From positions 1 through 36,065 of the forward strand of contig CACYWT010000018.1 of assembly GCA_902778175.1 (NCBI GenBank): a stretch of 36,065 nucleotides of DNA, read 5' to 3'. The stretch comes from an uncultured Ruminococcus sp. (lineage in GTDB: Bacteria > Bacillota > Clostridia > Oscillospirales > Acutalibacteraceae). Below are positions 17,005-25,818 of this stretch, piece by piece. A model generated the notes under the pieces. That model made no database searches. It worked only from the letters and a program-made list of their open reading frames with translations, and was not told the origin of the DNA. The translations under genes and the position numbers were made by a program. The first letter of the stretch is position 1. The number at the start of each line of letters is the position of its first letter.

Positions 17005-17934
17005 TCACATGAAACGGTCTATTATTTTTTCAGCTTCACCAAAAACGTCCTCACACATATCCGTTTCTATCCAGTGAATATATTCGTCGCGGCGGAACCA
17101 TGTAAGCTGCCGCTTGGCATAATGCCTTGTTTCAAGCCTGAGCTTTTCCGCTGCTTCTTCAAGGCTGATTTCTCCGTCAAGATAAGGCTTCAGTTCCTTA
17201 TAGCCTATCGCAGCAGACGCGGTCTGCCCCTTGTATTCGCTGTAAAAAGCCTTTGCCTCCTGCAAAATCCCCTTTTCGAGCATTATATCCACACGCCTGT
17301 TTATCCTGTCATACAGTTTCTGTCTGTCACGGCAGGTCAGACCTATCGCTGTCACATCATACGGAGAAGGATTTTTTCTTGAATCCTCAAGCTGACGCGA
17401 CATTGTTCTTCCCGTGGATTCATAAAGCTCTATTGCCCGTATTATCCTTTTTCTCTGGGACGGTATCAGCTTTTCTGCTGTCTGAGGATCAAAGCTGCGG
17501 ATATGATCTATCATTGCCTGTCCGCCCTGGGTGTCATACCTGGCCTCAAGCTTCTTTCTCAGCTCAGGATCGGTATTCTCCTGCGCAAATGTTATATTCT
17601 CAAGAAACGAACGCACATACAGTCCCGTTCCTCCGCAAAGTACGGGCGGTTTGCCTCTGCCGGTTATTTCCGCTGCGGCTTTATGCGCAAGCTCAACATA
17701 CTGCGAAACGGAAAAACCCTCCTTCGGATCAAGAAAATCCATCAGGTGATGCGGTATACCCTGTTTTTCCTCATCAGTCGGCTTTGCGGTAGCGATATCC
17801 ATTCCCTTGTATATCTGCATGGAATCGGCGGATATGATCTCTCCGCCGTATTTTTTTGCGATCTCCACAGCAAGAGCCGTCTTGCCCGAGGCTGTCGGTC
17901 CCACCACTGCAATTATTTTTATTTTGTCATTCAT
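17005..17934 (-). CDS. miaA: tRNA dimethylallyltransferase
   Basis: This 309-residue protein starts with the P-loop VVGPTASGKTALA, followed by GGEIISADSMQIYKGMDIAT, the PHHLMD motif and CGGTGLYVR. All are MiaA signatures. It transfers a dimethylallyl group to N6 of A37 in tRNAs reading UNN codons. Its start overlaps the nucleoside-phosphorylase stop in ATGAATGA, so the two are translationally coupled. Confidence 0.96.
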   Translation of the reverse strand: MNDKIKIIAVVGPTASGKTALAVEIAKKYGGEIISADSMQIYKGMDIATAKPTDEEKQGIPHHLMDFLDPKEGFSVSQYVELAHKAAAEITGRGKPPVLCGGTGLYVRSFLENITFAQENTDPELRKKLEARYDTQGGQAMIDHIRSFDPQTAEKLIPSQRKRIIRAIELYESTGRTMSRQLEDSRKNPSPYDVTAIGLTCRDRQKLYDRINRRVDIMLEKGILQEAKAFYSEYKGQTASAAIGYKELKPYLDGEISLEEAAEKLRLETRHYAKRQLTWFRRDEYIHWIETDMCEDVFGEAEKIIDRFM

Positions 17935-18688
17935 CTTTTTTACCTATTATTTTCCGCAGGGCAAGTACTGCGGTTTTTATCGCCGCCCCGGTATCGAAAT
18001 CCTCCTGCTCTGCAATACCTTTTTCTTTTCTTTCCTGATTCCATAAAGCGTGAAGAACGCAGCCGAGCTTTATTCCCCTGACAGCGCCCACCGTAAAGAG
18101 CGCAGCCGTTTCCATTTCAGAGGCAAGCACACCAAGACGCTTCCACGCATCCCATTTGTTTTCAAGCTCATAATGTACGGGCATTGTCTGCGGACTGTGC
18201 TGTCCGTAGAAGGAATCCTTGCTCTGGATCACTCCCGCATGAAAGCGGTATCCAAGCTCCCCCGCAGCGGCAGCAAGCTCCGACAATACTGTAAAATCCG
18301 CAGCAGCAGGATATTCGGCAGGCGCATATTCCTTTGACGTTCCCTCCATGCGCACCGCCGCTGTCGGGATAACAAGATCCCCCGGAGCAACAGAAAGCTG
18401 TATTCCTCCGCAGGTACCGACCCTTACCGCACAGCCTACGCCGATCTGTCCCAGCTCCTCGAGCGCAATTGCCGCCGAAGGTCCCCCTATCCCCGTAGAG
18501 GTGACTATAACGCTTTCTCCGTCAAGAGTGCCGATCACCGATCTGAATTCCCTGTTGCTGCCGGCAAGCCGGGGAGAAGAAAGGTGCTTTGCGATTTTAT
18601 CGACTCTTCCCGGATCACCGGGAAGAATTGCATAACCGACTCTGACAGATGTGGGAATATCGAGATGGAATAATCTTTCTTCATTCAT
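17927..18688 (-). CDS. Nucleoside phosphorylase (uridine phosphorylase-like)
   Basis: This 253-residue member of the PNP/Udp family has phosphate-binding ILPGDPGRVDKIA, RVGTCGGIQ and SEMETAALFTVG near the ribose/base site. QSKDSFYGQHSP resembles the uridine-phosphorylase specificity region, so uridine phosphorolysis to uracil and ribose-1-phosphate is the best guess; a purine nucleoside substrate is not excluded. GGAGGG seven bases before the ATG at 18688 fixes the start. miaA follows with an overlap. Confidence 0.85.
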   Translation of the reverse strand: MNEERLFHLDIPTSVRVGYAILPGDPGRVDKIAKHLSSPRLAGSNREFRSVIGTLDGESVIVTSTGIGGPSAAIALEELGQIGVGCAVRVGTCGGIQLSVAPGDLVIPTAAVRMEGTSKEYAPAEYPAAADFTVLSELAAAAGELGYRFHAGVIQSKDSFYGQHSPQTMPVHYELENKWDAWKRLGVLASEMETAALFTVGAVRGIKLGCVLHALWNQERKEKGIAEQEDFDTGAAIKTAVLALRKIIGKKDE

Positions 18689-18704
18689 AATGATCCCTCC
18701 GGTA

Positions 18705-18735
18705 AATACAAAGCCTTCCCCGCAGGAAAGGCTGA
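18705..18735 (-). terminator. Possible terminator between corA and the nucleoside phosphorylase
   Basis: On the minus strand AGCCTTTCC pairs with GGGGAAGGCT around a short loop, followed by TTTGTATTT. The T run is interrupted, so termination may be partial. Confidence 0.45.
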
Positions 18736-18755
18736 GCATGATAAAAGGACAGTTA

Positions 18756-19697
18756 TCAGAACATATCCTTTCGTTTCAGAATAATATACATTATTATCAT
18801 CAGAACAATCGACAATACCCCCGGGAACCACCACAGCTTATCAAACGGCAGTCCTCCGACTATATTCATACCGTACAGACCCGATATTACAGTAGGTACC
18901 GATACCAAAAGCGTAAGGGACGCCTGTATTTTCATTACGGTATTGAGGTTATTTGAAATAATTGATGCAAAAACGTCCATTGTTCCGTTCAGGATATTCA
19001 GGTATATAGCAGCCATATCAACAGCCTGCTTTATTTCGATAAGCACGTCCTCAAGAAGATCCTGATCCTCATCATAGAGCTTTATGTAGCGTCCTCTCAT
19101 TATCTTCTCAAGCGTCATTTCGTCAGATTTAAGAGATGATGAAAAATACACAAGGGATTTCTCTACGTCAAGCAGCTGTTCAAGCTCCTTATTTTTCGCG
19201 CTTTTGCGCAGGTTGCGTTCAATACGGTTGCTGATCTTGTCTATCTGTTTGAGGTACTGCAAATATTTGGTCGCCATGCGCAGCATTATATGCAGCACAA
19301 AATGCGTCTTGAAATTCGTCATTACATTTCTGACAACGCCCTCTGAAAACTCAGTCAGTATCGTGCTTTCTTTCAGCGCCACGGTAATGACATTATTTTC
19401 CGTTATCATTATACCTATCGGCATAGTTGAATACGAAATACTTCCGCTGACCTTTTCGACAACAGGAACGTCAATAATGATAAGGGTCGTATCGTCCTCG
19501 CTGTCTATATGCGCAGATTCTTCTTCATCAAGCGCGCTTCTCAGCAGTTCAGGCGGAATATCGAAAAAATCAAGCAGATACTGTACTTCCTCGTCCTCGG
19601 GTGCGACACAATTCACCCAGCAGCCCGGTTCATACTGATCTATCTCCCTGATCCTCCCGTTTACGGTTTTATAAAAATTGACCATCGGACAGTTCAT
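18756..19697 (-). CDS. corA: CorA-family divalent-cation transporter
   Basis: This 313-residue protein has a large cytoplasmic alpha/beta N-terminal domain, long helices (about 140-240) and two C-terminal membrane segments. The invariant pore motif YGMN comes at the end of the first. It forms pentameric Mg2+ (or Co2+/Zn2+) channels. The first ATG overlaps the TGA of an upstream 26-codon ORF as ATGA, directly after AGGAG; a second ATG four codons later has the more usual spacing from that AGGAG. Either is possible. The overlap suggests re-initiation control. Confidence 0.93.
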   Translation of the reverse strand: MNCPMVNFYKTVNGRIREIDQYEPGCWVNCVAPEDEEVQYLLDFFDIPPELLRSALDEEESAHIDSEDDTTLIIIDVPVVEKVSGSISYSTMPIGIMITENNVITVALKESTILTEFSEGVVRNVMTNFKTHFVLHIMLRMATKYLQYLKQIDKISNRIERNLRKSAKNKELEQLLDVEKSLVYFSSSLKSDEMTLEKIMRGRYIKLYDEDQDLLEDVLIEIKQAVDMAAIYLNILNGTMDVFASIISNNLNTVMKIQASLTLLVSVPTVISGLYGMNIVGGLPFDKLWWFPGVLSIVLMIIMYIILKRKDMF

Positions 19698-19774
19698 CTC
19701 CTGCGGAGTACCTCCGGCAATGCAGAGTACTCTTTTATTAAATTACAATATCGACTGTAAGGGTCAGAACTCAT
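19694..19774 (-). CDS. Candidate 26-residue leader ORF coupled to corA
   Basis: On the minus strand, ATG AGT TCT opens 26 codons beginning MSSDPYSRYC and ending EVLRRR, with GGGGAGG nine bases before the ATG. Its TGA overlaps the corA ATG. I recognise no family. The well-formed ribosome binding site and exact coupling argue that it is translated. It could be a regulatory leader peptide like those upstream of Mg2+ transporters in enterobacteria, but no sequence similarity is claimed. Confidence 0.5.
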   Translation of the reverse strand: MSSDPYSRYCNLIKEYSALPEVLRRR

Positions 19775-19853
19775 ACATTACCACCTCCCCGCGCATAAGC
19801 TGCGCTGTCACTCGAAAAATGTGCATCAGGATATAACAACAATTACGCTTTTT

Positions 19854-19882
19854 ATTATACTCTTGCATAATAAAAGAATCAA
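19854..19882 (-). promoter_or_regulatory. Sigma-A promoter of the corA leader
   Basis: Minus-strand TTGATT (19877-19882) and TATAAT (19854-19859) are 17 bases apart. A GCGCA/TGCGC hairpin lies between it and the leader-ORF ribosome binding site. Confidence 0.75.
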
Positions 19883-19908
19883 TAGTTTTTAGCCTGAAAA
19901 AAACAATA

Positions 19909-21114
19909 TCACTTATTTTTCAGTTCATGCTTGCGAATATACATACGTTCGTCCGCACGAATAAAAACATCATTCAAACACAGATCTTCGCCTTCCACGA
20001 AATCCGACATACCCATGGCAATGACCGCCATATTCTCATCGGTCTGCAAATCCATTTTACTGTCAAAGCTTTTTTTCAGTTCAATACGGTTTTCATAATC
20101 CGATCTTTCCAGAAAAGCAACAAATTCATCTCCGCCCACACGAAACACGGGACTATGCTTGAAACATCTGCATATCACCATACAGGCGTCTTTTATAAAC
20201 TTATCTCCCTTTTCATGTCCGAGTCTGTCGTTAATATCCTTCAGACCGTTAAGGTCAAATACGGCAACGGCAAATTCAGAAATCTTCTTTTCCCTGATCC
20301 GGAGATTAATGATCTCTTCCATCTCGACATATGCCGTCTTGTTTTTAACCCCGGTCAGCGGATCCCTGTATGCTGCTGCACGGGCAGACTTCAGTTCCTC
20401 GTACTGCTGTCTTTCTCTTTCATAGGCTTCTTCAAGCCTGATCTTGTATTCTTCCTTTTCGTCATTTACTACGAACGTATGCAGCAGACAAGTCCCCAGC
20501 ATATATGCAACAGAATAAAGCGGAAGATACGGGAACCACAGCTGAACAAAAAGGAACAAAGACATTATCATTCCGAACAGCGCCATAGTTTTGTATCGGT
20601 TTTTCGGAGCATCTTTTTTCATGACCATATATGCAAATGCATAAACAGAAATAAGCAAAAGAAGTACTATCTGTACAACGAGCATTACATAACGTACAGG
20701 GCTTGCATGATAAACGCTCCCTTCATCGACAATAAACATGATCGGGAAGAACATATTGATACAAAGCAGAAGTGTAACCACCACGAAGAATATCCGACCG
20801 GCATAGACAAGAAATTTGCCGAAAGCATTTTTCTCATCAAGGTATGCCACGGCATATTTCGTCCAGAAAAGGACGCCCACGGACATTAATATAAAGTAGA
20901 TAACGGTATCAATGAACAATGGGACCCTCAGCTTGAAATATTCAAATATTCCCCACACGACATCGGAAGCATAATACAACAATACCGCATAAAGAAAACG
21001 GCGGTAGACCTTCCAGACAGTTACCTTCTGTTTTTTGCCCGATCTCAGCACAATATCATGATTTTCAATAATAAGTACAAGTATTGCAAGCATACCTATT
21101 GTACAGTAATACAT
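19909..21114 (-). CDS. Membrane-bound diguanylate cyclase (GGDEF)
   Basis: This 401-residue protein has six or seven hydrophobic segments (about 1-225), a short coiled linker (about 228-255) and a GGDEF domain. The domain opens with DPLTGVKNKTAY, has FDLNGLKDINDRLGHEKGD, and keeps an intact RVGGDEF active site. It makes cyclic di-GMP from two GTP. The allosteric inhibitory site RxxD expected just before GGDEF is not present (RCFK-HSPVF instead), so product inhibition through that site is unlikely. The ATG at 21114 has GAGGG upstream. No c-di-GMP effector lies nearby. Confidence 0.92.
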   Translation of the reverse strand: MYYCTIGMLAILVLIIENHDIVLRSGKKQKVTVWKVYRRFLYAVLLYYASDVVWGIFEYFKLRVPLFIDTVIYFILMSVGVLFWTKYAVAYLDEKNAFGKFLVYAGRIFFVVVTLLLCINMFFPIMFIVDEGSVYHASPVRYVMLVVQIVLLLLISVYAFAYMVMKKDAPKNRYKTMALFGMIMSLFLFVQLWFPYLPLYSVAYMLGTCLLHTFVVNDEKEEYKIRLEEAYERERQQYEELKSARAAAYRDPLTGVKNKTAYVEMEEIINLRIREKKISEFAVAVFDLNGLKDINDRLGHEKGDKFIKDACMVICRCFKHSPVFRVGGDEFVAFLERSDYENRIELKKSFDSKMDLQTDENMAVIAMGMSDFVEGEDLCLNDVFIRADERMYIRKHELKNK

Positions 21115-21180
21115 AACATATTTCCCTCTTTTTGTATTTTGATCAGGGAGTATTAACACTATAATGATGTGCAGATTTTT

Positions 21181-21240
21181 AACGCAAAAACGGAAAAATC
21201 ACCCAAAAAATGTGCTTCAGGCTTAGCGTCAACAGAACCC
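21181..21240. repeat. Dispersed ~60-base repeat, copy B
   Basis: It matches copy A (3860-3920) at most positions, including CGGAAAA and TTCAGGCTTAG-GTCAACA. It lies upstream of the diguanylate cyclase. A TTGCGT/TTATAG pair 17 bases apart partly inside its end could be a weak promoter for that gene. Confidence 0.6.
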
Positions 21241-21404
21241 AAATACCTTTCAAAATATATGAAGCAAAAAAAATTATAAGAATATGTTATAGGACTGATT
21301 GCATAAAACCATGTATCATTTGTTGTTATATTACAATAATATTATACTATATTTTCAATTAATTTCAACCATATTTCAGGAAAATGAGCAAATTCTTTTC
21401 ATCA

Positions 21405-24400
21405 TCAGCTGACGAGAGAAACATTCTCGTCCCCTATTCTCTTTCTCAGCTCGGCAAGCATTACATCATTGACATCAACGCGCATATCAGGCGGAGTTTT
21501 CCAGAGCCTTCTGCTTTCGGTAAAGAAAATGAAAAGCGGAGTATTTCCGTCAAAAATATCAAGTATCTGCTTTGCCCTTAAATATTCACAGCAGCTGTCG
21601 TTTGCCACTCTGAGATAAAGTCCGGGAGGAGTATTTTTGCCTGCCGGACGCGCCTTCTTTCTGGCATTATCAATATTCTGCGGCACAGGAAGTATCTTGT
21701 CGCATATTATCTGCACAGGATTATCCTCACGTCTGCTTACGCTGCCGAGAACCCTTACCGCCTGTCCCTCTGCGATAAGCCCTCCGAATTCGTCGAATAC
21801 TCTCGGAAAGACGATCATTTCCACACTGCCGTATTTATCCTCGACCACGACAAAAGCCATGCGCGCATTATTCTTTGTCACCTTGGTTTTTACAGAGGCT
21901 ATCATGCAGATCATATCAATTTTTTTCCCGTCGGGATAAGCGTCGGTCTCGTCGCTGATTATATAGCAGAGCCTGTCGGAATTCATTGCCTCTATTATCT
22001 CATCATATGCGATCATGGGGTGTCCGCTGAGATAAAGACCGGAGCTTTCCCTTTCCATATCGAGAAGCTCGCGCTTTGAATATTCGGGAAGCTGCGGAAG
22101 CGCCGGTTCGGCTTCCCGGAAATTTTCATCACCGAAAAGATTGAGCTGTCCTTCGATTATATTCTTTTTTTCCGCGGCTATCTGATCCATATACATCGGC
22201 AAGGTCACCATCATCTGTCTGCGCCCTGCGCCCATTCCGTCAAGCGCGCCTGCCTTGATAAGATTTTCAAGTGCGCGCCTGTTCAGTTCCTTGCCGTAAA
22301 CGCGGCTGCAAAAATCGTAATACGAAACGAATCTGCCCTTCTGTCTTTGCGCAAGGATAACATCTATCAGTCCCTTACCTATGCTTTTTATTGCCCTGAG
22401 CCCGAAACGGATACTGTTTCCGCTGACGGTGAAGCCCATCTCGCTTTCGTTCACATTCGGCGGAAGGACCTTTATCCCTTGCCTGTTACATTCGTCGATA
22501 TATGCAGCGACCTTTCCCCCGTCACCGAGTACGCTTGTCAGCAAAGCTGCCATATATTCGCGCGGATAATAATATTTGACATACGCCGTCTGATACGAAA
22601 TATAGGCATAAGCCGCGGCATGGGCGCGGTTGAAGGCATAGGACGCAAAGCTTTCCATTTCCGAGAAAATATCCAGAGCGGTTTCCTCTGGTATTCCCCT
22701 GCGTATACAGCCGTCTACAATGACATTTCCGTTTTCATCGGTAAGACCGTTTATGAAGATCTGTTTTTCCTCGTCCATTATATTCTTTTTCTTTTTTGCC
22801 ATTGCCCGGCGCACAATATCCGCTCTTCCGAGAGAATAGCCTGCCAGCGAGCGGAATATCTGCATTACCTGCTCCTGATAAATGATACAGCCGTAGGTCA
22901 CTTCAAGTATAGGCTTCAGCAGCGGATGCCTGTATGTGATCTTTTCGGGATTGTGACGGTTCTGTATATATTTCGGAATAGAATCCATCGGTCCCGGACG
23001 ATAAAGGGATATCACGGCTATAATATCCTCAATACTTTCCGGGTGCAGTCGCACAAGCACGTTTTTCATTCCCTTTGATTCAAACTGAAAAACGCCCTCG
23101 GTATCGCCTTTCGCATACATCTCCATTACCGACTTGTCGTTATCGGGTATTTTTCTCACGGAGAAATCCTTGTCACGAAGGCGTATCATTTTTTCCGCGT
23201 AGCTAAGAACTGTCAGGTTCCTTAGTCCGAGAAAATCCATTTTCAGCAGACCAAGCTCATCAAGCTCCGTCATACGGAACTGAGTGACAGCAACGTCATC
23301 ATTTTTTGCAAGCGGAACATATTCATATACAGGCTTATCGGTAATAACTACCCCTGCCGCATGGGTCGTCGTATTTCTCGGCATACCCTCAAGCTTCATT
23401 GCTGTATCTATCAGCTCTCGTATGCTTTTTTCGGTATCGTAATGCTTTTTAAGATCCTTTGATACCTCCAGCGCCTTTTTCAGCGTCATTCCGATATCGC
23501 GCGGTATCATCTTTGAGATACTGTTGCAAACCGTAAAGGACATTCCCAGCACCCTGCCGACGTCATGCACCGCAGCCCTCGCTGCCATTGTACCGAAGGA
23601 AACTATCTGCGCAACATGATCGGCGCCGTATCTTCCTATAACGTAATCAATGACCTCCTGCCGTCTTTCGGTACAGAAATCAATATCAAAATCAGGCATA
23701 CTTACCCTTTCGGGATTCAGGAAACGCTCGAACATAAGGTTATAGCGTATCGGGTCTATCTCGGTTATTCCGATACAGTATGCCGCAAGACTTCCTGCGC
23801 CCGATCCTCTTCCTGCGCCGACGGGGATATCGTGATCCTTCGCATAATTGACATAATCCGCAACTATAAGGTAGTAGTCGATAAATCCCATTTGTGAGAT
23901 CACATCAAGCTCATATTCAAGTCTGTCCGTGATTGATTTATCCGGCTTGTCGCCGTAATATCTGTGCAGACCGTCATAGCACAGTCTGCGGAAATATTTT
24001 TCATGGTCTTCATTATCGGGAGTTTCAAATCTCGGAAGTCTTAGTTTCCCGAATTCGATCTCAACATTGCATCTCGCGGCTATTTTTGCGGTATTTTCCA
24101 CAGCCTCGGGATAATCGGGAAAAAGCTCAAGCATTTCCTGTTCGCTTTTGATATAGAATTCATTGCCCGGGAAAGCCATTGCATTAGGGTCATTTATCGT
24201 TTTTCCCGTCTGGATACAGAGCAGTATTCTTTGTATTTTGCTGTCCTCTTTTTTAACATAATGGCAGTCATTTGTTGCCACAAGAGGAATACCGAGTTCC
24301 TGTGAAAGTCTTGCGATCTCCGGCAGTATTTTTTTCTGTTCCGGGATACCGTGATCCTGTATTTCGAGAAAGAAATTATTTTCCCCGAAAATGTCGCGGT

Positions 24401-24881
24401 ATTTTCTTGCCCTGGCTTTCGCCTCTTCATAATCTCCTTCCAGAAGTGCGCGCGGAATATCCCCTGCAAGGCAGGCAGACAGAGCTATCAGCCCCTCATG
24501 ATACTGCCTAAGCTGTTCCATATCCACCCTCGGCTTTGAATAAAATCCCTCTGTCCACGCAAGTGAAACGAGCCTCATAAGATTTCGCAGACCGGTATTA
24601 TTCTCGCAAAGCAGCACAAGATGGCGGTTTTCCCTGTCCGGCTCGCCTTCCCTGTCGGCATGACCTCTCGGAGAAACATATACCTCGCACCCGATAACCG
24701 GACGTATTCCCTGTTCCTTGCAGGATTTATAGAATTCTATTATCCCATACATAACGCCGTGATCGGTGATCGCAATACTATCCTGTCCAAGCTCCTTGGC
24801 AGCCGCCGCTATTTCATTTATTTTTCCTGCTCCGTCGAGCAGACTATACACACTGTGTACATGAAGATGTGCAAAAGCCAT
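21405..24881 (-). CDS. dnaE: DNA polymerase III subunit alpha
   Basis: This 1158-residue replicative polymerase is the normal size for DnaE. It opens with a PHP domain (AFAHLHVHSVYSLLDGAG and ITDHGVMYG), followed by the palm with catalytic MPDFDIDFC, fingers, helix-hairpin-helix (around QKGRFVSYYDFC) and a C-terminal OB-fold domain (MICMIASVKTKVTKNN). The ATG at 24881 is chosen because it begins the PHP domain and has GGAGAGGA upstream. An open frame runs 61 codons further, but that stretch is only the hairpin array translated into Gly/Arg/Pro-rich repeats. The unusual leader may affect expression. Confidence 0.96.
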   Translation of the reverse strand: MAFAHLHVHSVYSLLDGAGKINEIAAAAKELGQDSIAITDHGVMYGIIEFYKSCKEQGIRPVIGCEVYVSPRGHADREGEPDRENRHLVLLCENNTGLRNLMRLVSLAWTEGFYSKPRVDMEQLRQYHEGLIALSACLAGDIPRALLEGDYEEAKARARKYRDIFGENNFFLEIQDHGIPEQKKILPEIARLSQELGIPLVATNDCHYVKKEDSKIQRILLCIQTGKTINDPNAMAFPGNEFYIKSEQEMLELFPDYPEAVENTAKIAARCNVEIEFGKLRLPRFETPDNEDHEKYFRRLCYDGLHRYYGDKPDKSITDRLEYELDVISQMGFIDYYLIVADYVNYAKDHDIPVGAGRGSGAGSLAAYCIGITEIDPIRYNLMFERFLNPERVSMPDFDIDFCTERRQEVIDYVIGRYGADHVAQIVSFGTMAARAAVHDVGRVLGMSFTVCNSISKMIPRDIGMTLKKALEVSKDLKKHYDTEKSIRELIDTAMKLEGMPRNTTTHAAGVVITDKPVYEYVPLAKNDDVAVTQFRMTELDELGLLKMDFLGLRNLTVLSYAEKMIRLRDKDFSVRKIPDNDKSVMEMYAKGDTEGVFQFESKGMKNVLVRLHPESIEDIIAVISLYRPGPMDSIPKYIQNRHNPEKITYRHPLLKPILEVTYGCIIYQEQVMQIFRSLAGYSLGRADIVRRAMAKKKKNIMDEEKQIFINGLTDENGNVIVDGCIRRGIPEETALDIFSEMESFASYAFNRAHAAAYAYISYQTAYVKYYYPREYMAALLTSVLGDGGKVAAYIDECNRQGIKVLPPNVNESEMGFTVSGNSIRFGLRAIKSIGKGLIDVILAQRQKGRFVSYYDFCSRVYGKELNRRALENLIKAGALDGMGAGRRQMMVTLPMYMDQIAAEKKNIIEGQLNLFGDENFREAEPALPQLPEYSKRELLDMERESSGLYLSGHPMIAYDEIIEAMNSDRLCYIISDETDAYPDGKKIDMICMIASVKTKVTKNNARMAFVVVEDKYGSVEMIVFPRVFDEFGGLIAEGQAVRVLGSVSRREDNPVQIICDKILPVPQNIDNARKKARPAGKNTPPGLYLRVANDSCCEYLRAKQILDIFDGNTPLFIFFTESRRLWKTPPDMRVDVNDVMLAELRKRIGDENVSLVS

Positions 24882-24897
24882 AACATTCCTCTCCTCC

Positions 24898-25033
24898 CCG
24901 GGCTGCCGCCCGGACCTGCTCTCCGGGCTGCCGCCCGGACCTGCTCCCCCGGGCTGCCGCCCGGACCTGCCCGGGGCTGCTCGCCCCGAACCCCCGGCAG
25001 GGAGCAAGCTCCCTGCACCCACGCACTTCGTGC
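24898..25033 (-). repeat. GC-rich tandem hairpin array in the dnaE leader
   Basis: Three near-identical units of 25-26 bases each contain the perfect hairpin CCGGGC-TGCC-GCCCGG (24898-24913, 24923-24938, 24949-24964). Next come CGGGGC/GCCCCG (24972-24988), a nine-base-pair stem GCAGGGAGC/GCTCCCTGC with a two-base loop (24997-25016) and GCAC/GTGC (25023-25033). Six hairpins end about 17 bases before the dnaE ATG. Base composition is far more GC-rich than the surroundings. Confidence 0.85.
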
Positions 25034-25130
25034 TTTTCGCGTTGAAAGTTCTATCGGGATTCAACTATAAAGCCGCGATCGGTACCTATTCATAAAAATA
25101 GCGCCTGTATTGCGCCGCCAAAGTTCACAG

Positions 25131-25179
25131 CCGCACGGAACAATTTTATCAGAGCATATTGTTTCAGGGGTTTGTGCGG
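25131..25179. repeat. Dyad-symmetric element beside the GNAT-gene MITE remnant
   Basis: CCGCAC at 25131 and GTGCGG ending at 25179 are inverted ends, with ACAAT and ATTGT as a second inner pair. The left half of the MITE-like repeat (25170-25245) overlaps its right edge, so this may be a nested or rearranged insertion. Confidence 0.45.
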
Positions 25180-25245
25180 ACTGATAAAAAAGAAAAAGCA
25201 GATGTGGTGCTAAGCCGTAAGGCGGTCTCCCAGTGGTGTTGCCTT
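25170..25245 (-). mobile_element. MITE-like repeat, partial copy at the 3' end of the GNAT gene
   Basis: Read on the minus strand, this begins AAGGCAACACC and shares GACCGCCTT, GGCTTAGC-type sequence, ACCACATCTGCTT and GCACAAA with 34859-34936 in the same order. The right terminal repeat seen in that copy is missing here. Its first bases overlap the TAA stop of the GNAT gene. Confidence 0.65.
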
Positions 25246-25807
25246 AACAAGTCGGAACATCTTTATTGCAAAAATCAGGACTATTATCCGAAACCGCTGA
25301 TTCATACAATACCTCCCGGCGAGGCTCGTCACTAATGCGGTTTTTTCTTCCGTCGCTCACGGAAACAAGCTTCATGCCGAGCTTTTCCATAACTCTGATG
25401 GAAGCTGTATTTTCGCTGTCGGCATGGGCTATATATTTTTTTACGCCGAATTTTTCGGTACAGTACTGCATAAAGGCAGCCGCTGCCTCATAAGCAAAGC
25501 CGCTGCCCCATTCGGCTTTGCTTATTATCCAGCCGAGTTCACCGATTGTCATATTATCAAAAAACTCAACGCTCACAGCACCGATATGCTTTCCGTCATG
25601 CAGTATCGCCGCATCAAGATATTCCGGTTTTTCTTTACTCCATTGTATTTCACATTTGCGAAGGTAATCCATTACCTCCTCGCCGCTTTCACAGGGCATG
25701 AAACACATCATTTTCGTATTTTCGGGGTCGGTTGAGTATACAACGGTCGTATCATAATGCTTTGTTCCGTAGGGTTCAAGCACAAGACGGCTGGTTTTTA
25801 TCAGCAT
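25244..25807 (-). CDS. GNAT N-acetyltransferase (RimJ/RimL-like)
   Basis: This 187-residue protein has the RimL-type start TSRLVLEPY, the acetyl-CoA-binding segment SKAEWGSGFAYEAA (the normal W-G-x-G-x-A-xEA pattern) and the late AHADSENTASIRVMEKLGMK. It acetylates a protein N-terminus or small amine; the substrate is unknown. The ATG at 25807 follows AGGA and sits 11 bases after the methyltransferase stop, so the two share a transcript. The final TAA lies on the edge of a MITE-like repeat, so the C-terminal tail may have been altered by the insertion. Confidence 0.88.
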   Translation of the reverse strand: MLIKTSRLVLEPYGTKHYDTTVVYSTDPENTKMMCFMPCESGEEVMDYLRKCEIQWSKEKPEYLDAAILHDGKHIGAVSVEFFDNMTIGELGWIISKAEWGSGFAYEAAAAFMQYCTEKFGVKKYIAHADSENTASIRVMEKLGMKLVSVSDGRKNRISDEPRREVLYESAVSDNSPDFCNKDVPTC

Positions 25808-25818
25808 ATTTTTTATCC

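Noticed and set aside
19764-19778. Four-codon ORF (ATG TAT GAG TTC TGA) before corA
   Set aside because: It shares the ribosome binding site with the 26-codon leader frame, which has better spacing and couples exactly to corA.
19698-19860. M-box (Mg2+) riboswitch upstream of corA
   Set aside because: I looked for the conserved M-box core and did not find it; only a short hairpin and the leader ORF are visible.
24898-24964. CRISPR array from the three tandem units near dnaE
   Set aside because: Units are contiguous with only 9-10 bases between hairpins, no variable spacers of normal length, and no cas genes.
24882-25064. 61-residue N-terminal extension of DnaE rich in Gly, Arg and Pro
   Set aside because: It is the hairpin array read in frame. 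The PHP domain starts at the ATG at 24881, which has a good ribosome binding site.
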